From DLKC01 sp002478885 (GTDB lineage Bacteria; Bacteroidota; Bacteroidia; Chitinophagales; Chitinophagaceae), in NCBI GenBank assembly GCA_046329585.1, contig JAXLUI010000001.1:124001-188000 (forward strand): 64,000 bases of DNA, given 5' to 3'. The notes below the pieces were generated by a model. The model saw nothing but the letters and a program-made list of their open reading frames with translations. It did not search any database and was not told the DNA's origin. Each line of letters begins with the position of its first letter. Position 1 is the first letter of the stretch. Shown here piece after piece: positions 41,643-50,601 of the stretch. The translations under genes were made by a program, and so were the position numbers.

Positions 41643-42535
41643 TAATTCTGTACGGGTCTTAACGTGTAGCCCTTTTCCTTTAAAATATTAATAAGGCCAT
41701 CTTTACCGCCGAGATGCCCGGCCCCTACCGCTATTAATATGGTTTTATCTTTTGTGATACCTGAAAACTGCTCGGCCCAATTTTTGTTTCTTTGGTTGAT
41801 CATTATGTCTTGTACCTCGGCCGTTGTTCCCCCGTCAGATTTTAAGCTGTAATCGAGCAATTTGTCAATATCCTGTTCTTTATAAATCTGCGTCATTTTT
41901 TTGTTCTCTTCTTTGGTGCTTGAGATACTATCGATGCTGTTTAATAACTCCTGCGCCTGCTGATGGTACGGTATCTGGTCAATAATTGAAACCTGGAATG
42001 CAGTTGTTTCAAGACCCTTTATTTCTTTTTTAAATTGCTTTGCATATTTCATTATGTTCATTTCAATGCCGTCGCTTTCCTGGCAAGGAAGTATCGCCTG
42101 GTACACCAAAGCAGACACGAGCATAGGTTGCATATGATTAAACATTTTCAATTGAATGCCAAGGCCGTTCTTAGCGAAAAAATCGTCGACCCGGTGATAT
42201 TCGTCATCGGAAAGTAACTGGTTAATGGTTGTGTCGTTTTTCATTTTGCCAAGCGTAAAGCCTGAGAGCAATTGGCCCATATCGTCCATGTCGATCTCAA
42301 AATATATTTCATCTGCTGCGGCAATTACCTGTTTAAGGTTGTCGCTAAGCGCAGCATCACTTTCACAAAGCAAGTGCATAGTTCCATAAATAAATGCAGG
42401 TTTACCAAGTCCATTTCCGGTTACTTCCCAAAGCAGGCTTTTGTCAGCTGTAATAAAATTCAGCTGGCTTTTCGACTGGCACGACAGTAAGCTCGAAATG
42501 GAAAGTATAATAGATGACAATTTTATTCCGTTCAT
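41642..42535 (-). CDS. TraB/GumN-family lipoprotein
   Basis: A 297-residue protein from the ATG at 42535 (MNGIKLSSIILSISSLLSC), which gives a lipoprotein signal. Two conserved TraB/GumN motifs are present: 'PAFIYGTMHLL' near the start and 'AVGAGHLGGKDGLINILKEKGY' near the end. The glutamate motif 'EIYFEIDMDDM' is also there. The family (related to Tiki proteases) may be metal-dependent peptidases, but bacterial functions are poorly defined. It is convergent with ndk. Confidence 0.88.
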   Translation of the reverse strand: MNGIKLSSIILSISSLLSCQSKSQLNFITADKSLLWEVTGNGLGKPAFIYGTMHLLCESDAALSDNLKQVIAAADEIYFEIDMDDMGQLLSGFTLGKMKNDTTINQLLSDDEYHRVDDFFAKNGLGIQLKMFNHMQPMLVSALVYQAILPCQESDGIEMNIMKYAKQFKKEIKGLETTAFQVSIIDQIPYHQQAQELLNSIDSISSTKEENKKMTQIYKEQDIDKLLDYSLKSDGGTTAEVQDIMINQRNKNWAEQFSGITKDKTILIAVGAGHLGGKDGLINILKEKGYTLRPVQN

Positions 42536-42907
42536 ATTTTTTATTACCACAATTGTTTTGAATTTTTTTTTGCTCCCACCTAATTATCGTTAATCAGCAT
42601 CGTTGCGTCGCACTCTTGTGCCTTAACACAAAGGGCGTCAAAAAGGGATGTCCATTTAATAACTCTGGCCTGGATCCTTCCTTTAAATAATTCTAAATAA
42701 GAATTGCCCGCGAACATTATCAAAACCATTATGTTTTTATTAACTCAATAACTCATCGCACAACGTAAGGAGGCTGGTAAAATTACGTATATAATCCTGC
42801 GGACGGTCTAATAAAATCAATAATCGCTTACATCAAAATTTAATTAAAAAAATACCCTTACTGTTAATTAACTTGTTTCTTTTAGCAAAGCTGCGTTAAT
42901 TGCAAGT
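42536..42907. other. Intergenic interval with one repeat copy
   Basis: About 370 bp between the divergent TraB-like gene and msrA. It holds the repeat copy at 42602-42621 and an AT-rich stretch that must contain the promoters. No protein-coding or RNA gene is supported. Confidence 0.55.
42602..42621 (+). repeat. Copy of dispersed 20-bp repeat
   Basis: GTTGCGTCGCACTCTTGTGC, one change from the consensus. Confidence 0.9.
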
Positions 42908-43576
42908 ATGGGCGCAATAAAAATCAAGCATATGTTTAACGTGATGAATGTTGCATTCATTTCAATGCTATCTTTTATTTCTTGTGCGGAACATAAAAGT
43001 CAAACCATGGATATATCAGATGAAAAAGTAACTGTATCTGGCCAGGCCAACGACACGGCAACATTTGCAACCGGTTGTTTCTGGTGTACGGAAGCTATCT
43101 TCCAAAGATTGAAAGGTGTAAAAAAAGTTACCAGCGGTTATAGCGGCGGCGGAGTGCCCAACCCTACCTACGAAGAGGTTTGTACCGGAAGCACCGGCCA
43201 CGCAGAATGCTGCCAGATTATATACGATCCTTCTGTTGTTTCGTTCGACGAATTACTCGAGGTCTTCTGGAAAACACATGATCCCACAACGCTTAACCGC
43301 CAAGGCAATGATGTAGGCACGCAATATCGAAGCGCAGTGTTTTATCATTCCGAGGAACAAAGATTAAAAGCAGAGCATTACAAAAAGGCGCTTGATTCAA
43401 GTGGTGCCTTTAACAGCCCTATTGTTACGGTAATTGAGCCTGTCAGGAATTTCTATTCAGCAGAACCTTACCACCAAGACTATTTCGACAACAACCCGGG
43501 AAACATGTACTGCCGTTTTGTTATTGTTCCAAAAGTGGAAAAGTTTCAAAAAGTCTTCAAGGATAAGTTGAAATAA
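42908..43576 (+). CDS. msrA: Peptide-methionine (S)-S-oxide reductase, exported form
   Basis: A 222-residue enzyme reducing methionine-S-sulfoxide in proteins. The catalytic motif GCFWCTE carries Cys57; 'GYSGGGVPNPTYEEVCTGSTGHAE' and 'HDPTTLNRQGNDVGTQYRS' are conserved. A lipoprotein-like signal (VAFISMLSFISC, Cys26) precedes the domain, so the enzyme probably protects envelope proteins. An alternative start at the ATG giving MFNVMNVAF is possible. It stands alone; msrB is not adjacent. Confidence 0.93.
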   Translation: MGAIKIKHMFNVMNVAFISMLSFISCAEHKSQTMDISDEKVTVSGQANDTATFATGCFWCTEAIFQRLKGVKKVTSGYSGGGVPNPTYEEVCTGSTGHAECCQIIYDPSVVSFDELLEVFWKTHDPTTLNRQGNDVGTQYRSAVFYHSEEQRLKAEHYKKALDSSGAFNSPIVTVIEPVRNFYSAEPYHQDYFDNNPGNMYCRFVIVPKVEKFQKVFKDKLK

Positions 43577-43594
43577 ACAGCTTTTAATAAACGC

Positions 43595-43647
43595 AAAGCC
43601 CTTCCATCATTCTCCGGTCAGACTGATTGAAGGGTTTTCATTTTTTT
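43595..43647 (+). terminator. Terminator after msrA
   Basis: Arms around 43595-43604 (AAAGCCCTTC) and 43629-43637 (GAAGGGTTT) pair with one wobble, followed by a T run ending near 43647. Confidence 0.55.
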
Positions 43648-43763
43648 AGTTGGCTTTACAGGCAACCAGCTTCCTCAAAATATTGTTTCAGTAAAAGACT
43701 GTTCAAATATCTGCCACTATATTTTAAACGAATATCTTTAAGGCTCTTTCCAAAACCAACAAC

Positions 43764-44627
43764 TTGCTAAAAAAGTCTACCATACAGCTTTTACGTTTCC
43801 CCTTTTCCTATTTTTTAATGCCGGTATACTTCTTTGCCTTAAGCTTAGTAGATAACATTGAATGGCTGAAAGCATTGCCTGCATTTTTTATAATACACCT
43901 GTTGGTTTACCCTTCAAGTAATGGATACAATAGTTTTATGGATCGTGATACGGAGAGCATTGGAGGAATCGAGCATCCAATGCAGCCAACGAGGCAATTA
44001 TACTATACAACGGTCTTAATGGACATTTCAGCTGTTGTCTTGTCCATGTTGGTATCTGCTCCTTTTACTTTGGGTATAGCGATTTACATTATTTGCTCGA
44101 AGCTGTATAGTTACCGCGGGATCAGGCTGAAGCGATTCCCGGTTGTCGGATACCTTGTCGTGATACTGAACCAGGGCGCGTTAATTTTTGCAATCGTTTA
44201 TATGGTGGCAGGAAATTGCGGAGTAAATGACTTACCTGCTACGGGAATTACTTCCGCGGCTTTTCTTATTGGCGGCTTCTACCCCATTACACAAATATAT
44301 CAGCATAAGGCCGATGAAAAAGATGCTGTAAAAACTTTGAGTATGATGCTTGGAAAGAGAGGAACATTTGTTTTTTGCGCAATTATGTACACGATTGCTT
44401 TTGGTATACTTTTTTTTTATTTTCAATCCAAGAACAATTTATATCCTTTTGGAGTTTTGCAAATGTTTTTCCTGCCTGTTATCGTATATTTTTTGAGATG
44501 GTTTTTGAGGGTATGGCGCAACGAAAACCTCGCCGACTTTAAACATACAATGCGAATGAACATGCTGGCCAGTACTTGCACGAATCTTGCTTTTATTACA
44601 TTGATAACTATAAAACAACTTGGCTAA
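43764..44627 (+). CDS. UbiA-family prenyltransferase of the type III PKS operon
   Basis: A 287-residue integral membrane protein with about eight hydrophobic helices. UbiA-type prenyl-diphosphate/Mg motifs are visible: NSFMDRD (Asn56, Asp60, Asp62) in the first cytosolic loop and 'QHKADEKDAVKTLSMMLGKRG' in the second. Such enzymes transfer an isoprenoid chain onto an aromatic acceptor. The likely start is TTG at 43764 (MLKKSTIQLL); no suitable ATG is upstream. It overlaps the type III polyketide synthase gene by 8 bp, so the two are translationally coupled and the acceptor is probably the polyketide product. Confidence 0.82.
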   Translation: MLKKSTIQLLRFPFSYFLMPVYFFALSLVDNIEWLKALPAFFIIHLLVYPSSNGYNSFMDRDTESIGGIEHPMQPTRQLYYTTVLMDISAVVLSMLVSAPFTLGIAIYIICSKLYSYRGIRLKRFPVVGYLVVILNQGALIFAIVYMVAGNCGVNDLPATGITSAAFLIGGFYPITQIYQHKADEKDAVKTLSMMLGKRGTFVFCAIMYTIAFGILFFYFQSKNNLYPFGVLQMFFLPVIVYFLRWFLRVWRNENLADFKHTMRMNMLASTCTNLAFITLITIKQLG

Positions 44628-45705
44628 AATAGTCTCCATAGGCACCGCAGTTCCTCGCTTCCGTCACAATCAGCAGGATGTGGTATCGTTCATGTCGTTG
44701 GCTTATGGTCTGAATGATGTGGAAAAAAGAAAGCTATCCTTTCTCTACAATCACAGCGGGATAGATTACCGGTATTCGGTTATTGATGACTATAGTTTAC
44801 CATTGAATCTATGGAATTTCTTTGCCACCGAAAGCAACATTCGCTTTCCTTCGCTTGAACAACGAATGGCAGTTTTTGAAAAAGAAGCATTAGACCTGTC
44901 TTTAAAAGCCATTGAACAATGTTTTTGCAGCATTATTACCAATACAGACAAGATCACACACCTGATCACCGTGAGTTGTACAGGCATGAGTGCACCTGGA
45001 CTCGACCTCCAGATTGCCGAATCGCTTAACCTGCCGCCGACAATTTTCCGCACTTCGGTGAATTTTATGGGCTGTTATGCCGCGATACATGCGCTAAAAC
45101 TGTCTAAACTAATTTGTGACAGCGACCCGAAAGCCAACGTGCTCATCGCAGACACAGAGTTGTGCACCCTTCATTTTCAGCAACAATACAATGCAGATAA
45201 TGCGGCCAGCAGCCTCTTGTTCGCAGACGGCAGTGCGGCTGTTCTGGTTTCAGGGAATTTGTCATCACCACAAGCTATTTCGTTAGATGGTTTTTTTTCG
45301 CAGGTTTCATATAAAGGGAAAAAAGACATGAGCTGGCAACTCAGCAGCAAAGGATTTCTGATGACATTAAGCGGGTATGTGCCTCAGTTGGTCCAGGAAG
45401 ATATCTGCGCGTTGGTTGATTTATCACTCAGTCACCACAACATTTGCAAAAGTGAAGTCTCCCACTGGTGTGTTCACCCAGGTGGCAAAAAAATACTGGA
45501 TGCAATCGAGCGAAAACTCGATCTTCAACCTGATGATCTTTGCTTTTCACGCAAAGTGCTGAAGCAGTTTGGCAATATGTCTTCGCCAACAATTCTTTTT
45601 GTACTGGAAGAAATGATGCAGCGTGCACAGGCTGGTGCAAACATTTTCGGGGTGGCTTTTGGCCCCGGGTTAACAATGGAAACTTTTATCGCTTCGAAAA
45701 AATGA
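44620..45705 (+). CDS. Type III polyketide synthase
   Basis: A 361-residue chalcone/stilbene-synthase-like homodimeric enzyme that extends an acyl-CoA starter with malonyl-CoA and cyclises it to a resorcinol, pyrone or phloroglucinol. The catalytic triad is complete: Cys152 (NFMGCYAA), His286 (CVHPGGK) and Asn319 (FGNMSSPT). The C-terminal 'GVAFGPGLTMETF' is the family's GFGPG-type loop. The start is TTG at 44620. It overlaps the prenyltransferase by 8 bp and the methyltransferase by 4 bp. The starter is not predictable by eye; a fatty-acyl chain is plausible. Confidence 0.92.
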   Translation: MAKIVSIGTAVPRFRHNQQDVVSFMSLAYGLNDVEKRKLSFLYNHSGIDYRYSVIDDYSLPLNLWNFFATESNIRFPSLEQRMAVFEKEALDLSLKAIEQCFCSIITNTDKITHLITVSCTGMSAPGLDLQIAESLNLPPTIFRTSVNFMGCYAAIHALKLSKLICDSDPKANVLIADTELCTLHFQQQYNADNAASSLLFADGSAAVLVSGNLSSPQAISLDGFFSQVSYKGKKDMSWQLSSKGFLMTLSGYVPQLVQEDICALVDLSLSHHNICKSEVSHWCVHPGGKKILDAIERKLDLQPDDLCFSRKVLKQFGNMSSPTILFVLEEMMQRAQAGANIFGVAFGPGLTMETFIASKK

Positions 45706-46397
45706 ACCTCCGGCAACGTTGCCATACGAAAGAATTGTTGGACAGCGACCATATTCCTTTTGACGACATCAAAAAGAATATGCAGGAGCTCAATTTTATC
45801 AACACCTGGCTCGGCGGACACCGTATCAGTATAGGCGGATTAAAAAAACTGCTCGACTCACGAACGCACATTTCGATTTGTGAAATCGGCTGCGGCGGTG
45901 GAGATAACCTGGCAGCTATTGCAAAATGGTGCAAAGAAAACGGCATCGGCGTTACCTGTACCGGTATAGACATTAAGGAAGAGTGTATCAACTTTGCAAA
46001 ACAAAATCTGCAACTACCTCCTGAAACTGCATGGATAACGAACGACTATGCTGCAGTGCGCTTTCATAAAAAACCCGACATTATTTTCTCCAGCCTCTTT
46101 TGTCACCATTTTACGGAAGCCGAATTGGTGAAGCAGATTCTATGGATGAAGGAAAATACTGCTATAGGTTTTTTTATTAACGACTTGCAAAGGCATTCGG
46201 CGGCATATTACTCAATTAAATTGCTAACTAAACTTTTTTCGTCATCCTACATGGTTAAGAATGATGCACCTTTAAGTGTAGCGAGAGGCTTTACAAAAAA
46301 GGAATGGGTTAACATTTTTTTACTGGCAGGCATTCCTCAATTTGCTGTTCAATGGAAATGGGCTTTCCGGTATTTAATAGTTTGCAAAAATGATTGA
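45702..46397 (+). CDS. SAM-dependent methyltransferase of the type III PKS operon
   Basis: A 231-residue class I methyltransferase from the ATG at 45702 (MNLRQRCHTKELL), which overlaps the PKS stop as ATGA. A longer frame starting inside the PKS gene is rejected. The SAM motif I is ICEIGCGGGDN (59-69), followed by 'CTGIDIKEECINFA' and 'DIIFSSLFCHHFTEAELV'. By analogy with SrsB/BpsB-type clusters it probably methylates the polyketide hydroxyl or ring carbon; this is inference. It overlaps the next gene by 8 bp. Confidence 0.88.
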   Translation: MNLRQRCHTKELLDSDHIPFDDIKKNMQELNFINTWLGGHRISIGGLKKLLDSRTHISICEIGCGGGDNLAAIAKWCKENGIGVTCTGIDIKEECINFAKQNLQLPPETAWITNDYAAVRFHKKPDIIFSSLFCHHFTEAELVKQILWMKENTAIGFFINDLQRHSAAYYSIKLLTKLFSSSYMVKNDAPLSVARGFTKKEWVNIFLLAGIPQFAVQWKWAFRYLIVCKND

Positions 46398-47532
46398 TAA
46401 CGCAGGTATATACGATGTTGCCATAATTGGTGGTGGGGTCGGTGGTCTAACACTAGCCATCCAATGCGCTGGTGCTGGCTATAAGACGATTCTTTTTGAA
46501 AAAGAAGCTTATCCATATCACAAGGTTTGTGGCGAATACATCAGTATGGAAAGCTTTTCTTTCCTTCAACAGCTTGGGTTAAATCTCAGTGCGCTTAATC
46601 TGCCGGTAATAAATCGCCTTCAACTTTCCGATATTCACGGAAACCTTTACCAGTTTCAACTCCCGCTTGGCGGTTTTGGAATAAGCAGGTATAATATCGA
46701 CCATAAGCTTGCGCAGATGGCTGCTGAAAAAGGGGTTACACTGCTGCAATCAACAAAGGTGACCAATATTTCTTTTGAGCACGACTGCTTTAGAATTGAA
46801 ACAAGTGGGGCAACTTACCGCGCAAAGACTGCCGTCGGGGCTTTTGGCAAACGATCAAATCTTGATATCGGCTGGAAGCGTAATTTTATAACGCAAAAGC
46901 CTGATAAGCTCAATAATTGGGTTGGTGTAAAATACCACATACGCTTTCCCTTTCCCCATGCAAACATCGCTTTGCATAATTTTAAAAACGGCTATTGCGG
47001 CATCTCTAATATTGAAGATGGTCAGTGCTGTCTGTGTTATCTTACCCGTGCGGAGAACCTGCGGGATAACGAGAATTCCATTGGAAAAATGGAGCAAAAC
47101 GTACTTCGCAAAAACCCTTTGCTAAAAGAAATTTTTGACAAAGCCAGCTTCATGTATGCGCAGCCGCTTAGCATCTCGCAGGTGAATTTTTCTCCAAAAA
47201 CCCTCGTTGAAAATCACATTTTATTGATTGGTGATGCGGCAGGACTTATTACCCCGCTGTGCGGCAATGGCATGAGCATGGCAATGCATGCGGGTAAACT
47301 TGCTTTTGAAAATATCGATATGTTTTTCCGGAAAAACATATCCAGGCAGCAAATGGAAACCTCATACCAAAGTCAGTGGAAACAGCAATTCAGTAAAAGG
47401 CTATTCATCGGGCGTACCGTTCAAAAATTATTCGGCAATAATGGAATTACCACAGGTTTCCTCCGCATTATGAGCAAGCTGCCCTGGCTTGCAAAAAAGC
47501 TTATCAGTTCCACCCACGGAAAACCATTTTAG
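46390..47532 (+). CDS. FAD-dependent oxidoreductase of the type III PKS operon
   Basis: A 380-residue flavoprotein of the geranylgeranyl reductase/aromatic hydroxylase superfamily. The FAD-binding motif GGGVGG is at residues 14-19. The conserved 'KVCGEYIS' follows about 25 residues later, and 'LLIGDAAGLITPLCGNGMSMAMHAGKLA' binds the FAD phosphate and ribose. It may hydroxylate the methylated phenol to a quinol/quinone (as SrsC does) or reduce the isoprenoid chain; the sequence does not decide between these. It is the last gene of the four-gene operon. Confidence 0.85.
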   Translation: MIDNAGIYDVAIIGGGVGGLTLAIQCAGAGYKTILFEKEAYPYHKVCGEYISMESFSFLQQLGLNLSALNLPVINRLQLSDIHGNLYQFQLPLGGFGISRYNIDHKLAQMAAEKGVTLLQSTKVTNISFEHDCFRIETSGATYRAKTAVGAFGKRSNLDIGWKRNFITQKPDKLNNWVGVKYHIRFPFPHANIALHNFKNGYCGISNIEDGQCCLCYLTRAENLRDNENSIGKMEQNVLRKNPLLKEIFDKASFMYAQPLSISQVNFSPKTLVENHILLIGDAAGLITPLCGNGMSMAMHAGKLAFENIDMFFRKNISRQQMETSYQSQWKQQFSKRLFIGRTVQKLFGNNGITTGFLRIMSKLPWLAKKLISSTHGKPF

Positions 47533-47557
47533 TTTTTTGCTCCCCGTTGTTGTGAAC

Positions 47558-47673
47558 GCACAAGAGTGCGACGCAAGCAAAGCTTAGCAATGTTCTGGAG
47601 CCAGGTCCATAATTATTTTATTTACCCGGCACTGGTATTTCAATTGTAGTTCCGTTGCGTCGCACTCTTCAGC
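47558..47673. repeat. Inverted pair of dispersed 20-bp repeats
   Basis: Reverse copy 47558-47577 (plus strand GCACAAGAGTGCGACGCAAG) and forward copy 47654-47673 (GTTGCGTCGCACTCTTCAGC), 76 bp apart. Together they can form a long stem between the convergent oxidoreductase and DegP genes. Confidence 0.85.
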
Positions 47674-47692
47674 TACACTGCACAAAATCAAC

Positions 47693-47719
47693 AAAAAAAC
47701 CCGTTCGTATTCGAACGGG
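47693..47719 (-). terminator. Terminator of the DegP gene
   Basis: Stem CCCGTTCG (47700-47707) with CGAACGGG (47712-47719) and a TATT loop. On the minus strand it is followed by seven T residues. Confidence 0.85.
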
Positions 47720-47742
47720 CTCTGTATATAAGAAAGGTTTAT

Positions 47743-49269
47743 TTATTTATCTCCGCCGGCTTCGTCAATATTAAGCGGATAGCCATAAGTGCCATCGTAA
47801 CCGGGGTAAATACCTTCAAGTTTCACCGTTCCCTGCGAACTCCTTAGTATAGCCGCAAGTTGGTCCATGGTTCTTACCTCTTGTCCATCGACGCTGGTAA
47901 TAACAAAACCTTCCTGCATCCTTGTATTCTTCAATATACCATCCCCCAATTTTTTAACCAGCACGCCTCCGGCGATGTCATTCTTCTTCGCCGTGGCTGC
48001 GTCTAAATTTACCAATTCGCCTCCGAGTTTATCCAGCACACTTTCCTGTTTGACTGTTTCGTAAGTGCCAGCTTTATTTTTCAGGGTAATTGACGCAGTG
48101 CTTTCTTTCCCATTTCGAACGTATGTTACGTTTATTTTGTCGCCTGGTTTATACCGCAATACCTGCTCCTGTAACTCAGGTCCGGTCGCGATTGTAACAC
48201 CATTCACTTTAGTAATAAAATCGCCTTTTTGCAGGCCACCTTCTTTCGCAGCACCATCGTCTGCGACACCACTTACAAATACACCTGGGCCGTCTTTAAT
48301 TCCCTGGGCTTTTTTCTGCTCTTCAGAGGCGTCATCAGGAGGATAAGAAATACCGATGTATGCCTTCTGAACCGCACCATATTTCATCAGGTCGTTTACC
48401 ACTTTTTTTACAATGTTAACGGGTATGGCATAGGAGTACCCGGCGTAGGAACCTGTTGGGGATGCGATGGCAGAATTAATGCCGATCAATTCCCCTTCGG
48501 TGTTGATTAACGCCCCACCACTGTTACCCGGGTTAACTGCCGCATCGGTCTGTATGAATGATTCAATCGGGTTGGGCCCTTTGTTAATGCCAATTGAACG
48601 GGCTTTCGCACTTATTATGCCAGCTGTAACGGTTACATCAAGATTCAATGGATAGCCAATAGCCAATACCCACTGCCCCAGTTTAACATCGTCGCTGTTG
48701 CCGTAAACCATATAAGGTAAATTGCTGGCATCAATCTTAATAACGGCCAGATCGGTGTTCCTATCTGTGGCAACCACTGTACCCTTATATGTTTTCCTGT
48801 TGGACGTTGTTACGGTAACCTCATCAGCATCTTCTACGACGTGGTTGTTGGTAACAATATAACCATCATTACTTACCAGCACTCCACTGCCGCTTGCACG
48901 CTGTTCCGGGATTACTGAGCTACGTGGGCCGCCAAAAAAATCCTGGAATGGATCATCATCTCCAAAAAGATCGGAAAGTGGGCTTTTTCGTCTTGGAAGA
49001 TTGTTGCTAACCTGCCTCTCTTTGGTGCGGGTTTTAATATGCACCACCGCAGGTGTAGCCGAAGTTGATGCTGCTGTAAAGTCCACTGCACCCGCTGCCA
49101 TATTGTTTTTGTCGAAAAATCCCGCATAGTTTACGGGGAGTTTTCCATCTTGCTGTAATACAACAGAGCTATAATTTCCGGCAATCTTATTATAGCCCCA
49201 CATACTCAAAATGGCGGTAGAAGCACTTATGGCCACCACCAGCAAAATGTTTTTGAGTTTCATCGTCAT
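47743..49269 (-). CDS. degP: DegP/HtrA-family serine protease
   Basis: A 508-residue periplasmic protease and chaperone from the ATG at 49269 (MTMKLKNILLVV; a second ATG at 49263 is equally possible). A signal/anchor helix is followed by the trypsin-like domain with the triad His (TNNHVVEDADE), Asp (RNTDLAVIKI) and Ser (NPGNSGGAL). Two PDZ domains follow ('GVFVSGVADDGAAKEGGLQKGDFI' and 'GVLVKKLGDGILKNTRMQEGFVI'). The PDZ2 groove region differs from E. coli but is in place. It degrades misfolded envelope proteins. A longer upstream frame to 49329 is rejected. Confidence 0.94.
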   Translation of the reverse strand: MTMKLKNILLVVAISASTAILSMWGYNKIAGNYSSVVLQQDGKLPVNYAGFFDKNNMAAGAVDFTAASTSATPAVVHIKTRTKERQVSNNLPRRKSPLSDLFGDDDPFQDFFGGPRSSVIPEQRASGSGVLVSNDGYIVTNNHVVEDADEVTVTTSNRKTYKGTVVATDRNTDLAVIKIDASNLPYMVYGNSDDVKLGQWVLAIGYPLNLDVTVTAGIISAKARSIGINKGPNPIESFIQTDAAVNPGNSGGALINTEGELIGINSAIASPTGSYAGYSYAIPVNIVKKVVNDLMKYGAVQKAYIGISYPPDDASEEQKKAQGIKDGPGVFVSGVADDGAAKEGGLQKGDFITKVNGVTIATGPELQEQVLRYKPGDKINVTYVRNGKESTASITLKNKAGTYETVKQESVLDKLGGELVNLDAATAKKNDIAGGVLVKKLGDGILKNTRMQEGFVITSVDGQEVRTMDQLAAILRSSQGTVKLEGIYPGYDGTYGYPLNIDEAGGDK

Positions 49270-49520
49270 TTTATTTTTTTGTTTTTTAGTTTCTATTGCT
49301 TGGTCAAATTTCGTTCCTTTCGATAACAAAGAAACAAACCTGTTTAATCGTCAGTTGATAAATATTTCCTTTTAACATAAAATTGACGAAAGGAATCGTA
49401 GTTCTGACAATTTTTCTTGTGAATACGACAGCTCTTCTGCAACATAAAAAAGTCTTTATTAAAACGCGGTTTTGAAACGTTGCAGTGACTATATGAAACA
49501 GCCAAAAAATTAAACAATGA

Positions 49521-50522
49521 CTAGCCCAGTTCCAATAAAAATCTCATAGTATCTACCCCATCCGCGTAATCCATTAATCCCGGCGATTGCGCCTTTCCAA
49601 AACCGGTGTAACCATTGCCTATTACACATTGAATATCGGTATTGTTTTCGAGTTTATCTGCCACGTGTTCTTGTGACTGATAGTATTCAAAATGGACCTG
49701 GCTGACTGGGGAAAAAACCGAATCACTTTCCACGAATATTAGTGGGTCACTGCTCATATAATATTTGCTATTCATGATTAGCAAAGCCAGTTGGTAATCA
49801 AAATTGTGTTTGTATTTATGGAAGTCGAGATAATACTCATATTTTTTCACAGCCTGCAGCAACGGCATAAAGTCGTAACCGGCAGGCACAAAGAGCTTGG
49901 TCACATTCCTGCAACCAAGGCCAAAATAGAGTAGCATATCATCGCTCAACAACGCCAACTCTTCCTTACTTTCGTCTCCGGTCAGTACTGCTACGGAAGT
50001 CCTGTTTCTTCGCAGCAGTGACGGATATTTTCCAAAATAATACTCAAAATAACGGGAGGTGTTATTACTGCCTGTTGCGATGTACGCATCGCAGTTTTTT
50101 AAAGAGTCTTCAAATTTTATATAACGGCTTACGCTTTCATCCCACTCTGTCATTTTTTCAACGAAGTGCTTCAGCAGCACTTCATCCTTTGAAGAAAGTT
50201 TAACCCGGGCCACATTGCCCGAAATAAAAACGCAAAGCAGGTCATGAAAGCCAACCAGGGGAATATTACCTGCCATTACAATACCTACGCTCTTCGCCGG
50301 CCGCAGGTGATCTGCCGCCTGGTAGTATTTCAACCAGTTTTCGAGGTTGTTTTTTTGCAAAAAATGTTCAGCGATATTTTTTGTCGAAAGCTCGATAGAC
50401 TCAGGTACAAACCATGGATTCTGCCGGTTCGCCTGCTTGTTTGCCTCAGCGAGTTGCGGATCGTTACTTTGAAGATATTCACCAAGATGATACAGTAAAT
50501 TCAAACGATTTTTTATTTGCAT
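49521..50522 (-). CDS. LuxC-family acyl-CoA reductase
   Basis: A 333-residue enzyme of the aldehyde-dehydrogenase superfamily. The nucleophile is Cys204 in YFGLGCRNVTKLF. 'VGIVMAGNIPLVGFHDLLCVFISGN' and the 'YIATGSNNTSRYFEYYFGKYP' nucleotide-binding segment match LuxC-type acyl-CoA reductases. Members reduce acyl-CoA or acyl-protein to fatty aldehyde. It is divergent from the ferredoxin gene at 50602, an arrangement I recall as common in Bacteroidota; the physiological role is unknown. Confidence 0.88.
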   Translation of the reverse strand: MQIKNRLNLLYHLGEYLQSNDPQLAEANKQANRQNPWFVPESIELSTKNIAEHFLQKNNLENWLKYYQAADHLRPAKSVGIVMAGNIPLVGFHDLLCVFISGNVARVKLSSKDEVLLKHFVEKMTEWDESVSRYIKFEDSLKNCDAYIATGSNNTSRYFEYYFGKYPSLLRRNRTSVAVLTGDESKEELALLSDDMLLYFGLGCRNVTKLFVPAGYDFMPLLQAVKKYEYYLDFHKYKHNFDYQLALLIMNSKYYMSSDPLIFVESDSVFSPVSQVHFEYYQSQEHVADKLENNTDIQCVIGNGYTGFGKAQSPGLMDYADGVDTMRFLLELG

Positions 50523-50545
50523 GTAAATAATTTAAAACTCTAAAC

Positions 50546-50553
50546 TATATTTG
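50546..50553 (+). promoter_or_regulatory. Candidate -7 element of the ferredoxin gene
   Basis: TATATTTG matches TAnnTTTG, 48 bp before the ATG. The nearest TTTG lies 26 bp upstream, longer than usual. Confidence 0.4.
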
Positions 50554-50601
50554 AGACCACAATCAAACTTTTACTAATTAATCTTCAAAATTAAACATCC
50601 T

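Noticed and set aside
45540..45701. 54-residue N-terminal extension of the PKS-operon methyltransferase
   Set aside because: It is an out-of-frame reading of the 3' end of the PKS gene; the ATGA overlap at 45702 gives the natural start.
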